Below are positions 12,551 to 25,187 of a stretch of 64,000 bases of DNA, piece after piece. Made by a program: the position numbers and the translations under genes. The DNA lies in assembly GCF_010015445.1 (NCBI RefSeq), contig NC_053119.1, forward strand, positions 10,772,550 through 10,836,549, in the 5' to 3' direction. The notes beneath the pieces were generated by a model, which saw nothing but the letters and a program-made list of their open reading frames with translations, had not been told where the DNA came from and searched no databases. The DNA is from Perca fluviatilis. Lineage: Eukaryota; Chordata; Actinopteri; Perciformes; Percidae. The stretch's first letter is position 1, and each line of letters opens with the position of its first letter.

Positions 12551-12702
12551 ACACAACCCACAAACACAAACAAACACAAACAAACACAAACAAACAAACC
12601 GCAGCTGATGTATAAAAGGCAAGGGTGTTAATGTTATAGTTAATACCATTATGGATATAGTTTTTCAACTGGCTTTGTGAAGGCTTTGACATAAACAGAG
12701 AA

Positions 12703-12733
12703 GTGTGTGTGTGTGTGTGTGTGTGTCTGTGTG
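12703..12733. repeat. (GT)n microsatellite
   Basis: GT run with one CT interruption, opposite in phase to the CA array 150 bases to the left, so the two can pair as an imperfect inverted repeat. Confidence 0.9.
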
Positions 12734-13474
12734 TGGGGGCGTGGGGGGGGCCACATAATCAGACTTCATTTCACACTGCCTGGTAATCCCTCGACTGAGA
12801 GCAAAGCCTATTCTGTAGCCTGGTGATTGGTCTTTAGCCGGTACATTTCCATGTATTAGTCGCTTGGTAACAGGCTTGCTGCTCCGTCTATGATTACAGC
12901 TCTAATACCATAATACTCAGAAGTTTGTAAGCAAGTTTGGGTTCAGTGATTCTGTTCTCAAATTAACCATTTCTTTTTTCTGGGACATGAATACCTCGAT
13001 TCCCATTCTAGGTTAGTAATCTTTGTGGTCTAATGCTATTGATGCCTTGTCCCTACATTTTCGCTATATGCTACAAACAACAAGACATTCTGAAGAAGAT
13101 CATAAGACATATTTTAAGACACCTACACTCTTTTTAAAGTGACATTATTATATAGTTTTCAGTTTAAATAGCCGTTACCAGAGTTATCTAACATGTACTA
13201 TAGTTAATTAATGGTCTGGCAGGTAGTAAAACTGTACGGTACAGTACAGACATTGCCATATTGTTGACTGAAACCTGTCCGACATAGCAACAGTAACTAC
13301 CAGTGGGGGTAATGGGTGCTTGGATTTGGTCAATAGGGCTGTTAGTTGTTCTCACTCTGCCACCTCCTTCGTATTTAGTTGATAAAGTCAACCACCAACT
13401 GGTTTTGATGTTCAATAATGCAAGAAGCAGTTTTTGTAAATGTTTTGCTTCTTCTACTCTAAAATATACTTAGT

Positions 13475-13590
13475 TCGAGTCCGCCCTGTGAGGATTTCCT
13501 GCATGTCTTCCCCCTCTCTCTCCCCTTTCTCACCTAGCTGTCCTATCCATTAAAGGCGGAAAAGCCTCAAAAAATAATCTTTAAAATATA
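13475..13590 (+). mobile_element. 5'-truncated SINE fragment
   Basis: Shares the B-box-like GTTCGAGTCCG and the body CTTCCCCCTCTCTCTCCCCT with the SINE at 11793, including the ACCTAGCTGTCC block and a decayed A-rich tail. The 5' half of the tRNA head is missing. Confidence 0.8.
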
Positions 13591-16500
13591 CTTAAACGCT
13601 TGAAGAAAAATAGCACTGCATGGTTACTGGTAAGGAAAATAAAACAAAAATCTGACAGGACTTTATCAAAATGTATTGGCCTATGTCAGATTGTGATGAA
13701 TAACCAAAATTATTTTGGCCTCAGGGTCCAAAACTGTGTTTCAACATACTGTTTTTAAGCATTAAAATACCATCATCAAATTCAGGCTTTAGTGGGCTTT
13801 GTTCTCACAGTAAGCTACTCTCTCAGGACCAATTACCACTTTGCACAGGAATGTTTCTGGTTAGGTCAAATCACTCAACTCTACAGCTCAGAGGATCCAG
13901 TCTGTCAGTCGTCATCCAGCCTCTATGAGCTCTACTTCCTCTTCCAGTTCCACCTCCACAGGAAACAGGAAGTCCTGAAGTTTCATTCCTAATCATTCAT
14001 CTCGTCTACACTTGTGCCAATCAGTTCTTCTCCATAGAGGACCTTCACATGAGTGTACCACAGTAATAGTGAGAGCGGTGGTTCACATCCCATCCTGTCT
14101 GTCTATGTTGTTTTACATATCAAAGCGAAGGACGGACTAATTCCAACATTTGTTATTCATGCAATCCTCAAACTTGAAGCCATTCCAGCCTCGATGACTC
14201 AAACTAAACTGCATTTAGCAAACCTCAAGAACCTATTTCAGCCCATTAGCAGACTCTCTTATGCAAAGGGTCTCAGAATAAAGTCGTGCATCAACAATAC
14301 AACCTAAGTGCTAAGTACTTTTGATGGTGCCTGTCTGGGCTGTACATCCATCCATTTTCTTAGCATCAAGTTAATTAAATTTTAAAAGAACTTCGAAGGC
14401 GCTTGCGGTGAAAATCATAATAAACACATGCTGTGCTGTCAAGTAACAATGAACTAAAAGGCAACACTGTACCTTTATAGCTAATTTCCCAATATCTTTC
14501 ACCAATAAATGTCAGAAAACTGTACAATTATTTACTGGAAAACATTATTTATTTATTTATTTATTTTTTAACATTTACTGCATGCAACCAATAAAACCAT
14601 CACATATTTATTAATTATCCGCCCCCTCCCTCCACTCCTCACATTAAGTAACACTTATTTCCCATTGGTTGACTCCTCTTTTGTCCCACTGAAACATTAG
14701 GTCGCAGCAGGAATGTTGCCAAATTACAGAGAGCCCTGAAAATGCTGTATCAATGTGACTCTTTGTTTGTTTGATTTCATTAAGATGTTTTTTGTTCTCG
14801 GTTTCTTTCTTCTTCCCTTTAAGAATGTTTTATACGTCCCTGGGGACAAACAGCCATTGCACCAACTCACAGACATCCAAATAAACTTGAACTTAAAACA
14901 CTAACCCCGAGCATGTGGCCAACATGTGACTGCCACTCTGGACCTCTGGAGAGTAAAAGAGACCAGTCTGGATGTTATAGAGGAACCCTGGCAGTCAAAA
15001 CATCCCCGCTGTGCTGTTGACAGGAGTCTCCGGCACACTTCGGACCTTGTTTTGTCAGCGACTCAACAAGCACATCCGCCTAATCGTTGAAGTTTGTAAC
15101 AGTGACTGGGGAGTGCCACCATCACTCAATCCCAAGGCAAATCAGAACAGCATGTGGATGTTTGAGCTGTCCTTACAGTGCACACTGAGGAGTGTGTGTG
15201 TGTATGGTCTGCACTCAGTGTCAAGAATGAACTCAAATTCAGCACATCATAAATTTGTATACGCTGCGTGGCAGGTTAACCCATGCCAGGAAATGTTTTC
15301 CATGTCTGTAAGAGGCCAAAGCAGTCTAAACCTACAGACCAGACTGATTAGTGTCTGTTGGATAATTACTACAGTGTCTAGATTGAGGTCAGGAAAATGT
15401 ACAGTACGTATAGATCAAAGCCTCAGAAACTGCTTTTCAGTTTAGTTTTTGCTTGTGCATACAACAAATAATACAACAAAAATGAGGTTATAAAAATACA
15501 TTCAATTAAATGAAAGAAAAAGAGGAATTATGAACCAGCATTAGACTTTCCACAATGCGCCGATACTGTAGTCTATAAAGCAGCTTTATTTCCACAATCG
15601 GAATATTGTTGCTGAAACCATAGGTCGCCTGAACTTCATCTGACCTTTATTTACAGAAACAAAGTGCTGCCGCTGCGCAAACTAATCTGCTTGCAATTAC
15701 CGTATGTGGTTAGACAAGTAGTGACTGTATTGTGCAAGCAAGGATGTGATTGGACAAGCACTGACCATCCATAAGTGACTGATGGATACAGCTGACAGGC
15801 AAAACAAGTGCTTTACAAAACCATTTCACCTCAAAATTAAGGAAAAAAAGGTTGTTAATAAGTAAGCCATGCATGATCCACAAATGATCCTTTAAAAATA
15901 AACATTGGTAAAGCTTGTCTTGGTGTCGGATATGTATTTATTATCATTATCGTATGATTTACCAACGCAGGAGGTATTGAGACAACAACAAGGACCTGTT
16001 GTTCCTGGTGGCAAAGCTCGCCTACGCAACAGCACGGCAGCACAAGAGGTCTGGAAATAGCCTGAACACAAACAGTACTTTGTGGAAGCACTAGATGGTT
16101 GGACAGCTCTTTGGGACCTGAAGCACCTCTTAACTTCTGCTGTCACCACAAGCTGTGCTCGTATGCAGAGAGCCCTCAGCTCTCTAAAAGGCTTTATAAA
16201 GCCCACATGGGGGGGAGGGGTAAACTCTGGCAACACGAAACACGATTTTTTTCACAGTGTTTAAAAAAATACACAGCAAAAGGAAAACCCATTCGCGCAA
16301 ATGGATGCTACTTGTTTTTGAAAGTTCACTAAGTCCTTGGAGTTTTAAGTATCTCCAGTGGGCATGTAATGGAATAACTTTGGGAGACGAAATGGCAAAG
16401 AAAGTATTTAGGGAGAATAAACAAACCCTGTGGTAAAGCCCTGCTTCAACTCTGCATTTTTATTATCCTTCAAAGTATTTAAAGTATTGCATTTCAGCAT

Positions 16501-16715
16501 AAAGTCAGTGAGACAAAAAGTACTGTATTTTCTGACCCGGACATGTCATATTTAGATGCTTTGACTTTCAGATGAAAAGGGGGTTTATCATTAAAACTGA
16601 ATTATATCTCGCAAAAATATTTTTTGCCACACACAATTTGTTTATGTGTTTGAACCTTACTAATAGCCGACACATGAGCTTCAACACAATGAAAAGGCTG
16701 CATGGTGCTGCTCAC

Positions 16716-16842
16716 CTCTAGCAGCTCCGAGACAATGGGCAGGACCTCTGGGTTGCAGATGTCGATGGAATCGTCCCTGTAGGTCTTCTTCTTGTAGCGG
16801 ATGTTTCCCAGGTGGAGGATTGCTGACAGCAGGGAGAAGATC
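16716..16842 (-). CDS. myo9a: myo9a exon, motor domain, ILHLGN helix
   Basis: A 127-base exon: G completing glutamine, then 42 codons from IFSLLSAILHLGNIRYKKKT through YRDDSIDICNPEVLP to IVSELLE. The SAILHLGN helix is conserved across myosin heads; YKKKTYRDDSIDICNPE is close to what I know of IXa and unlike IXb. Acceptor TTCTTTAG, donor GAG|GTGAGC. The splice with the 18.2-kb exon restores RKQIF, and the next exon starts at VREEM in phase 0. Confidence 0.96.
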
Positions 16843-17232
16843 CTAAAGAAAAAGAAAGGCACTTATTGTTAAGATATTTACATTATTTGGGGCAACTAAG
16901 CTTTGGTCTTAATGAGCATGTTTTACAGTGAATGAAAGAGTTTCTGTGCTAATAGATTCTTGACCAGGAGACCTTGTCATTGTGTGACATTTCTGCTATG
17001 GGATGGTCTCTCTATTACAGCAAACTGACTCTTACTAAATGAATCTGTTGAAATGTTTATCTTTAAATACTTCTCGAACAAGATGTCAGTTTTACTTGTA
17101 ATCTCTGACGAAAGCTGTAATTTTCTAAGAACCTGAATTTACAAAGCTTCCTGACTGATGCCTGTTTGCTTACAAAAGGTTAAGAAACGTGCAATGACCT
17201 CAGCCAATCTATTCTCCTATACACTATAAAGG

Positions 17233-17327
17233 TTTAAAGGAGGAGTTTGACATTTTGGGAAATATGGTTATTTGCTTTTTTGCCGAGTGTCAGATGAGAA
17301 GATCGGGACCACTCTTATGTCTGTTCC
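17233..17327. repeat. Half copy of the long-inverted-repeat MITE
   Basis: GAGTTTGACATTTTGGGAAA followed by TGCCGAGTGTCAGATGAGAA and CACTCTTATGTCTGT: the left arm of the family described at 353-770. It stops exactly where the TTAA-flanked MITE begins. Confidence 0.8.
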
Positions 17328-17331
17328 TTAA

Positions 17332-17848
17332 AGGTCCCATGGCATGAACATTTCACTTTATGAGGTTTTTTAACATTAATATGTGTTCCCCAGCCTGCCT
17401 ATGGTCCCCCAGTGGCTAGAAATGGTGATAGGTGTAAACCGAGCCCTGGGTATCCTGCTCTGCCTTTGAGCTCAGATGGGCCGATCTGGAATCTTCTCCT
17501 TATGCTGTCATAAGGAGCAAGGTTACCTCCCCTTTCTCTGCTTTGCCCCCCCCAGAGAATTTGGCCCACCCATGAGAGAGAGACATCATGGCTTTCAAAC
17601 AAGCAAAGTGGCAGTTGGTCAATGCCACACCCCCACCCTCCACCTTGCCCCCTCTCCCCCCCCTCTCCTCCTCAATAGCATTTAAAGCTACAGACACAGA
17701 AATGGCACATACTAAGGACTGGGGCTCTAGTGGCTGTAATTCTGCACCAAGGCTGAATTTTGGGAAAGAGACTTCAGTTACAGTATTAGGGGACCACTAA
17801 GTTCTATGTACAGTAAAAGCATCCAAAAAGCAGCATGTCATGGGACCT
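17332..17848 (+). mobile_element. TTAA-flanked MITE (AGGTCCCATG family), copy 1
   Basis: Ends AGGTCCCATGGCATGA and its inverse TCATGGGACCT, with TTAA outside both ends (17328-17331 and 17849-17852). The interior matches 31185-31627 in inverse along its length (for example ATTCTGCACCAAGGCTGAAT and AGCCACTGGGGGACCATAGG read in opposite directions). No transposase. TTAA target suggests piggyBac mobilisation. Confidence 0.93.
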
Positions 17849-18181
17849 TTAAGAAAAAAAAAAAAAAAAAAACTGGCAGCAAACTATAACTTTAAATCTA
17901 GGAAAGACAATATAAAAAAAACTAAAGTAAACTAGAGGCATGTTTTGTGAGAACATCAGATGAAGAGTAGGAGTACTTACGGAGGGATCGGTTTATTTAA
18001 GTTCACTAATGTTTCCATCCCTAAACCACATCTGCTGAGCTGATATGTTTCCATAAAAATGTAATACAATAAATGTCTGCACATTCACTGCACTTAAAAC
18101 AGTCAAACGATTTTAACAGACAGGGCTGAGGTTCTTATTCATACAAAATAACAAATGTATACGTCCTGCAGCTCATCTTAC

Positions 18182-18282
18182 TGTTTGCGTGTGGTGGGTA
18201 GGAAGCCGACCATCTCCATAGCCAGCTGCAGCCGCTCAAAGTCATGTTTCAGATCCTCTCCTTCCACTGTGAAGCAGTCCTG
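18182..18282 (-). CDS. myo9a: myo9a exon, motor domain
   Basis: Encodes (Q)[18 protein letters not shown] and then [14 protein letters not shown], and ends with CA of a glutamine codon completed by the next exon. Donor CA|GTAAGA at 18181. The acceptor is a tandem ACCAGCAG, so the exon can start at 18282 (adding a glutamine) or 18279 (starting at aspartate). I give the first AG because it is met first by scanning and its length agrees with the mammalian segment I recall. [12 protein letters not shown] and AMEMVGFLP are class-IX hallmarks in the upper 50-kDa domain just before the ILHLGN helix. Confidence 0.93.
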
Positions 18283-18284
18283 CT
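18279..18284 (-). promoter_or_regulatory. Tandem (NAGNAG) splice acceptor
   Basis: On the gene strand the intron ends ACCAGCAG before GACTGC. Either AG can be used with the frame kept, adding or dropping one glutamine in the motor domain. Confidence 0.7.
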
Positions 18285-18619
18285 GGTGTCAGGTGGAAAC
18301 ACACAACCACAGAAAAAAAGAGGAAGACAGAGATAAACATCAGCATCCCAGAAGATTTTTTAAAATCAATAAACCCTTACACACTTAACGAATACCTGTT
18401 GATAACGATTAATACTATTCCATTAAAGTTAGTGAAGACTTGGCACACTAATGGATGTATCTATTTAAGCTACATGTATGTATCTATTGTACAAGTGTCC
18501 TGCAAGAATATACCTTATTGTGTGTGTGTATATATGTGTGTGTGACTGAGCAGGGTTTCCCCACAGTATTTCATATGCTTCACTTTGACTGAAACAAAGA
18601 TGGCCTCTGCATACATCAG

Positions 18620-19215
18620 AGGAAGTTATTGAACCTGAAAATGAAATAATTTATAAAGGATATCATTAAATTAGAGGTAAAAACTAAGTAATTGTTTTGC
18701 AAGTCACAAGTAAATATCAAGTCTTGGCTATGAAGTCCCAAGTCAAGACCAACATGGCCCAAGTCAAGTCCAAGCCCTAAACTTTGTGTTTTTTAGTCCT
18801 GACATCGTCATGTGCCCTTCACCAAATAGAATGGCTTTTTTTTTTCTTTAACAAGAAATAATAAGTGCTTTTCAAAATATTTGTAATTATGACTTTCAGA
18901 TACATTGTCCAAAATATAAAACCAAACTGACTGAGGTGTGTGTCTTGTTATTCCTGTGATACTGTCCTTTCCTTGATCGGCTGCAGTCGGATTGATTAAA
19001 AGAACAGGAAAATCAAGTTTTTTTTTGTTCCTTTGAATCATTTTATTTATAACATAATTCTCAATCGTTGGGCCTCAGGGGAATGTCAAGTCATTCAAAG
19101 TCAAAAGGTTAAAGTCCAAGTGAAGTAACTGGTATTGAAATCAAAGTCGAGTCTTTTGAATTTTGTCAGGCCGAGTCTAAAGTCATTCGATTTATGACTC
19201 AAGTCCACACGCCGC
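18620..19215. repeat. AAGTC-rich interspersed element
   Basis: Many short, irregularly spaced CAAGTC / AAAGTC words at both sides (18700-18790 and 19085-19210) around a unique centre. It resembles the hAT-like repeat type with internal CAAGTC motifs common in fishes. Ends are not resolved. Confidence 0.55.
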
Positions 19216-19388
19216 TCCTCTGGCAGCAAAGGCCAAATCTTTAATGGACCACCATGTAGAAACTAAAGTGATTACAGGGGACTAAATGTTGTCATGGTTG
19301 TCTGACTCAGCTCAGCAGATGACTCATTATTCAATCAAATCATACATTCGCTTTGAAGTGATTAATTAAAGCAGCAAGTAGTGATGTC

Positions 19389-20075
19389 AGAAAAGAAACT
19401 AATTCTATTTGGGTGGAGGAATCGGCGGATCGATCCAAATATCGATAATATCGATACCAACGTTGGTGTTGATATTGATCAATAAGTGTAATGAGATCGA
19501 TACTTTACTTTCAGTTTCTCTCAAGTATGCACCGCTGCGGCTTCATCAGAGAGGCGACCTGTCTGTCTGTTTGTGTAAGCTGCTTTCAGGCGCTCCTGTC
19601 ACAGCGCAGAGCAGGCACACACTTTGCTCCTCCTCCCCCCTCTTGTGATTTGATGTTGTCACGTGACTCAGCGGCGCCAGGCAAACAAGCAAACAAGGCT
19701 CGGTGGCGGCGGCGGCCAGCAGCACACACACACACAAGCAGGACAGAGATGGAGCAGAAGAATGGCAGAGGGGAAGAGGAGCGCTGTGTGGCTATATTTT
19801 CAGGCCAAAAATGAAACAACGGCAAGCTGTATAATTTGCAGTGGCTGTAAGATACAGTGTTAACACAACAAATGTATACAAGCATATGAAAATTCTGTCC
19901 TGGGTTTTAACTTATTAATAATCCAAAGGAAAAATCCCCCCCAAAAATTTTGCAATTTGATGATGCATCCACCTTAATTATTAAAAGGTATCGGTATCGT
20001 AGTGGTTTTGGCAATACTGGCCCTGTATTTACTTGGTATCAGATTGATACCAAATTTTGCATAATCGTACACCAC
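19389..20075 (+). mobile_element. hAT-like remnant with BED-finger stub
   Basis: Left TAGTGATGT and right inverse ACACCACTA are similar ends, but I find no clear 8-bp duplication. Subterminal ATCGATA words on the left and GGTATCGGTATCG on the right are typical of fish hAT elements. A short reading frame at 19762 encodes the start of a BED zinc finger. Confidence 0.65.
19762..19863 (+). pseudogene. hAT transposase N-terminal BED-finger fragment
   Basis: A 33-codon frame beginning MAEGKRSAVWLYF and containing CIIC: the aromatic W-x-x-F and first C-x2-C of a BED finger, which contacts DNA in hAT transposases. It stops at TAA right after, with no catalytic domain following, so it is only a stub. 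Confidence 0.65.
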
Positions 20076-21311
20076 TAACTGTGAGACACTTATATAATAT
20101 GGTGATAGCAAAGGAGGGAGAGAACGAGGATGGGTTTGTGTACAACGACTGTGTGCATGTGTGTCTTCAGGCCCTCCGGTCGGTCAGCATGCCTCTGCTC
20201 CGGCAGCGAGCCTCTCTCAGGCTGTAATTAGCACATACCACGGTGACCAGCCAGCGAGAGAAGACACAGGAACCCATAATCCACACTCTGGATTGCCTCT
20301 TCTACGCTTTAACATTCAACACTCCTCTGCCTCTCCATTGTTTTCCTTTGGCTCAGAACTTGTCAGGAACTGCAGAGGCAACAATGGACTTATTTCTCCA
20401 GCGAGCTTCTCCAATTGCAACAAAAGGGTTTTTGAGGCTTCTCGATCTATGGCGAGACCCGGGAAAAGCTAGTTTTCAAATTGCCGGGTATGTTAGACCT
20501 CAGCGCCAAGCAGCACAATGTGATATGTTGAAGGAAGTTGAGAAAATAAAGAGATCAATTTTGGCCAGTTGAGAGGGAATACTTTGGTCGAAAACCAAAA
20601 CCTTAGCTATTGGTACTACTTGAGTGCAGCAAAGAGATGATTAAGAAACAATCTGTTCTTCATGCTTATTTTAAACAAAGAATCTTTTCTCACTCACAAC
20701 TTAAAATTGCAATGTTATGCCAGTTGCAACACTCCTGGTGCAGGCGTACACCAAATTGAGTCAAGTCAGAAGCCCAGCTTGCTGACGCAGCACATGGAGC
20801 TTTTTAACAGATTGCTCAAGGATCCAGTTAAAAGTTATGTGCATCCAGTTGAGGCTTTCCTGTTACTTACCATGACTTATTCATGACTTATGTTGTCAAG
20901 ACACCGGGTAGATTTTGCGCCAAAAGCAGCATGCCACCCCGTCACTAGACATTCCACACGACCAAAAACCATAGACAACCAAACAGGCACAAAATGCAAA
21001 ACCCACAGCGGCTCAGAACCAAACACCCAACTGCACACATAAAATGCAAACATCCAGAAAATGTTTGGTCTTTGGGATCTTTAGTCACAAACTTAATTTA
21101 GTTTTTTTTTTATTTTTTTTTTTTATAAAATCACATTAGTTTATTTTCTATTTTCGGCTCCAGACGTTACATCTGGAATCTGTACACATCACTGTTTGAA
21201 ACACTGGGTGCCCTGCATATTGACCAATGGTGGAGGTCAAGGGTTAAAAAGGCCCAAAGGGCTGGTCAGATACTCAGACAGCAGCTGTCAAGAGCTGCTG
21301 AGCTTTCTCTA

Positions 21312-21313
<2 letters not shown>

Positions 21314-21377
<64 letters not shown>
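21314..21377. repeat. (TG)n microsatellite, about 64 bp
   Basis: Uninterrupted TG run. Confidence 0.97.
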
Positions 21378-21381
<4 letters not shown>

Positions 21382-21559
21382 TCAAGACAGTGACATCATC
21401 TCCTTGGACGCTGGGGTCACAGACTGATGAGGTCATTGACTGACCCTTGAGGGAGACAGTGTGTCAGCAAACAGTGAGACGGGACGGTTGTGTAAGGAAA
21501 TAAAATGAGAGAGAGGAGCTGAGGGATAACGCAGTACAGAGAGAGAGACATAGTCAGTG

Positions 21560-21880
21560 AAGTTAAAGGAATAGTTCAACATTTTTGGAAATACACTTTT
21601 TTCTGTTCCTTTGCAAGAGTGAGATAAGAAAATAGGAGACACAGAAAATAGTAAATGGTCTTTGTTACATTTTTGCTTATGTATTAGTAGACAAACTAAA
21701 TACTAAATATAGTGTGTGAATAAGGCAGCGTTAGAGTTGTTAGTAGTTTTTTACTTTAGACTGAACCGGGCTAGCTGTCTTTCTGCTAAGCTAGGCTAAA
21801 CACATCCTGACTCTAGCTCACGCATTAATGTCAAATTTCTTATCTCACTCTTGGAAAGAAAGCAAAAAAAAGGTTATTAA
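21560..21880. repeat. Copy of the long-inverted-repeat MITE
   Basis: Left GGAATAGTTCAACATTTTTGG, with GAGTGAGATAAGAAAATAGG; right arm CTAGCTGTCTTTCTGCTAAG and CTTATCTCACTCTTGGAAAG. Both arms are present, shortened centre. Confidence 0.75.
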
Positions 21881-23122
21881 AATGCTGAAGGACAGTTGAC
21901 TGAAAATCTCTCTGTTGACTATTGGATATTAACCCCCCATAGGCTGTGTCTGATAAAAAACATGAATGAAAACATAATCAAAATTTCCAAAGGAACTTCT
22001 CAAATCACTCCTGTAGCATAATCTACTCCTCCAGCGTTGCTCTACAAGTTCAGTATGTTCCAAACAATCTTCACTTTGTCTATAAATTGCTTAATATGCT
22101 ACTTCCAGAGATTGTTCTGCAGGAGGGATTTGAGAAATATCCATAGACAATTGTTTATGATGATTCTGGGTTACCATTGGAATCTATTGTCAAAACTTTA
22201 GAGCCCCTTTTCAAGCATACAGGAGGGGAGTAGTTGATATTCAAAAGACAGATTTTTGGCGAAGTACTCCTTTAACTGTTTGAATGTGAAGCAGGACATA
22301 AGTACTAAAAAAAAGAAAGAGAGAGTGTCCAATAGACAAGGCGTATATATACAAACCGACTCTCATGTCAAGTGTTTGCTCGCCGGAAAAGTCAAAGTTA
22401 ACATAATCTCCTATTGGGAGATACTGAATCCCTTAACCACACACAACAAATCCCACTGACCAAACATTACTCACTTCAGGTGGAGACTGGCAAGACAGTG
22501 GCAGGCTCAAAGACTGGTGAAACGGCAAACACACACTTACACAAAATAGACCACACACATTAGGAGGGAAGTTTCAGGACATGAAGCCTATTCATCACTA
22601 TTAAAACCGTCTCACAGAACGAACAGCACGTAAGGAATGATTCTATAAATAAATGGGAACTAGGTAACTAGAAAAAAATGGCTGGTGTGACTTGAGTCTT
22701 AGATCCTGGTTGATTACAGTTTAGGGAAGTTAACTAACAGAATTTGCTGCCATCTGATCTTTATCGTCTTTTGATAATACAAGTTATTGTCTAGCTTCAA
22801 AATTAGTTTCCCCTGTACATATTATTGTCGTAATATTTAAGCTATAAGCCGTATGAAGGCGCCTGCGCATGTGGCAACACCGTTAGTTAGTTTGGTCACT
22901 GATTTACAATGTTTTAACGTTTGCTTTTAACCCCAACCAAACAGGTTTAGGTGACGTAAATAGTGATAGATAACATGAAGTTAAAAGACGTTCTTTTAAT
23001 AATAAAATCAAAACATGTAGATACAAGAATGCTTTTATTCCTCAAGCCATCAGCCTGTATAACATGCATCTTAATCAAAAGGTCTCTTAGCTGGTCACTT
23101 TTGCACTTTTATATCAGATTTG

Positions 23123-23826
23123 GGGCCCTATCTTGCCACCGGCGCGGCGCCGCACAAAGCCTGACGCAAGTGTCTTTGCTAGTTGAAGACCGACGCAGTT
23201 GTCAATTTCCCGTCCAGCGCCCACGTCGTTTAAATAGCAAATGCACCTGCACCCATCTTTGCGCCCATGGGTGTGCTGGTCTTACAGGGAGGTGTGTTCA
23301 GGTGCATTCTTGGCGTATTGCTATCTTGTGGCAGCGGGAAGTGATCACGCCACTGACCAACAAAAACCTGGTCTAAAGTCAATAGCGCAGCATTTCATTG
23401 TTATTTTAACAGCGCATTAGTAAAATGCGCCTAGGCTCGTGCACAGTGCGTGCACACTATGCTTGTTACACACACACACACACACACACACACAGGAAAG
23501 CTTAGCAGCACACAAACATTCAAAAGATTACAAATAAAAATATTGCGGTGCAAATCTGCCATCATAATAGCAATGCGCCAAGGTACTAACGCGCCTGGCT
23601 TTTAAAGGGAATGGGAGATGACACTCTGATTGGTTTATTGCATGTTAACGCCCAAAACACACCTATGAATTAATGAAGACACCAAGTACAACCCTTATGA
23701 ACCATGCGCCCGGCGCACAGAGCCTTTTTTCAGCCGTCAAACTAGCAAAAGTGGATTTGGACACGCCCTAAACGCACCTGCGCCAGGCGCTTCACACTGT
23801 GTGCTTAGATCGTTAAAATAGGGCCC
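23123..23826. mobile_element. GGGCCC-ended non-autonomous DNA element
   Basis: Left GGGCCCTATCTTGCC and right inverse AAAATAGGGCCC, each bounded outside by TTG (23120-23122 and 23827-23829), a 3-bp duplication as in PIF/Harbinger-type elements. The interior is rich in GCGCC and GCGC words near both ends and contains a small CA array (23467-23494). No transposase. Confidence 0.75.
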
Positions 23827-23989
23827 TTGATTTTACTGTTGTAGATTGACTGTTTTTATTTGACTTTATTGTTCATTCCGTCTCAATGTCATCAAATGTG
23901 TTTAATTATGATGATGTTGTGGTCTTGCTGTGTTTGCTATTTTGTTGTTTTTAATGTGGACTTCATGGCGCTGGAGCACTGGACCAAAC

Positions 23990-24050
23990 ACATTTCCCTG
24001 TGTGGGATAATAAAGTTGATCTGAATCTGAAATGAATGAATTAATGAATT
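23990..24050 (+). mobile_element. Possible LINE 3' tail
   Basis: TTCCCTGTGTGGGATAATAA then AAGTTGATCTGAATCTGAA, the style of 3' end with short tail repeats seen in L2-type LINEs. Similar tails occur at 38795-38860 and 39595-39655. Confidence 0.4.
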
Positions 24051-24825
24051 AAACCCTGTTGTAGATACTATTTATGGTCAGCCTCTTTTCTTCCAGCATT
24101 GGCAGTTTAATGTATTTACATTCTTTAATTACCTCTTAATATAGTCATTTTCATTGTTAGTGGCGAGGTCCACCATTCCCGTGCTGGATTATGTTACATA
24201 TCGACTCATAAGTGTAATCCAGTATTTGTAATTTTATCTTATTGATCTACTGTTCTCTCTCATACACCCTTATAATAGCTGTATTAAATTACTGCTAATG
24301 CAAAACCAACGTTTCTTACTGCTGCTCTTTCACAATAAAAGTATTCAACTGGAAAAACACTGGGGGAGGAGATTATAACTTTTAATAACAAAGTTTGACG
24401 GCCCTTGTTTTTTTTTTATTGTTCTCAAATATCTGTATTGGTAAATCCCCACTGACTTACATTAGAAATGCAAAGAAAGATTACATTCTTAAAATCAGAA
24501 ATGGTTAATTGATTTCTCTGCATCGGTCAGTGTCTGTATGACAAAAATACATTTATATATAAACCGCTATATATTTCATGTTCGTCCCTTAAATTTAGCA
24601 GTGTGCTATTGGATGTTGCTATTATCATTTAACTGTTCAAAATGCATACGTTTTTGTACTCTACAACTATGATCCTGCAGTGTTAAAGGGTGTGTCACAT
24701 AAGAAATGTAAATGTAGCAATGAATGTATAAATCCTGAACCTTCCCTTTAAAGATGGTTTCCAGGTTTGACGTCATCTCGCAATCTCCCAAAAGCAAAAG
24801 CATCCACAGCCAAACATTAGATTAA

Positions 24826-25187
24826 AGGGATTCCTTTATGTTTGAGTTGTATTTGGTTATTCAGCATATATCTATACAGTCATGTTCCATGGATTCAAAA
24901 AAGAAATTAGGAATTTAAGAGCCCCATTTCTTCTAGAATAAAAGTTCCCTTAACTTACAAAGGAGATGTCTCTTTTTAAATTACACAAAATCTTGTCTCT
25001 GATATAATTTTTAAAACAAGGCACTTACAGTAAATTACCTATTAGTTCATTTTGCTATTAACCGTTTTTCAGTGTTAAATACCTCACTTTAAATGAGATT
25101 AGTATAGACTAAATGTGTGACACCTTCAAAAGTACAAAAATATCTTGAGACAAATACAGTAAAGTCATTACATTAAAAGGTATCCCT
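24826..25187. mobile_element. TTAA-flanked MITE (AGGGAT family)
   Basis: AGGGATTCCTTTATG at left, inverse AAAAGGTATCCCT at right, TTAA outside both (24822-24825 and 25188-25191). AT-rich centre without coding content. It ends 162 bases upstream (plus-strand sense) of the 54-base exon. Confidence 0.75.

Larger units (their letters stand above)
16843..18181 (-). other. myo9a intron, 1.3 kb
   Basis: Mostly filled by one half of a common inverted-repeat element (17233-17327) abutting a TTAA-flanked MITE (17332-17848), followed by an A run. The rest looks unique. Confidence 0.85.

Noticed and set aside
15011..15445. 144-codon plus-strand open frame
   Set aside because: No recognisable motif, no repeat or gene support; length is within chance for intronic DNA.
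22963..23376. 137-codon plus-strand open frame
   Set aside because: Runs from unique intron into the GGGCCC-ended MITE; crosses an element boundary.
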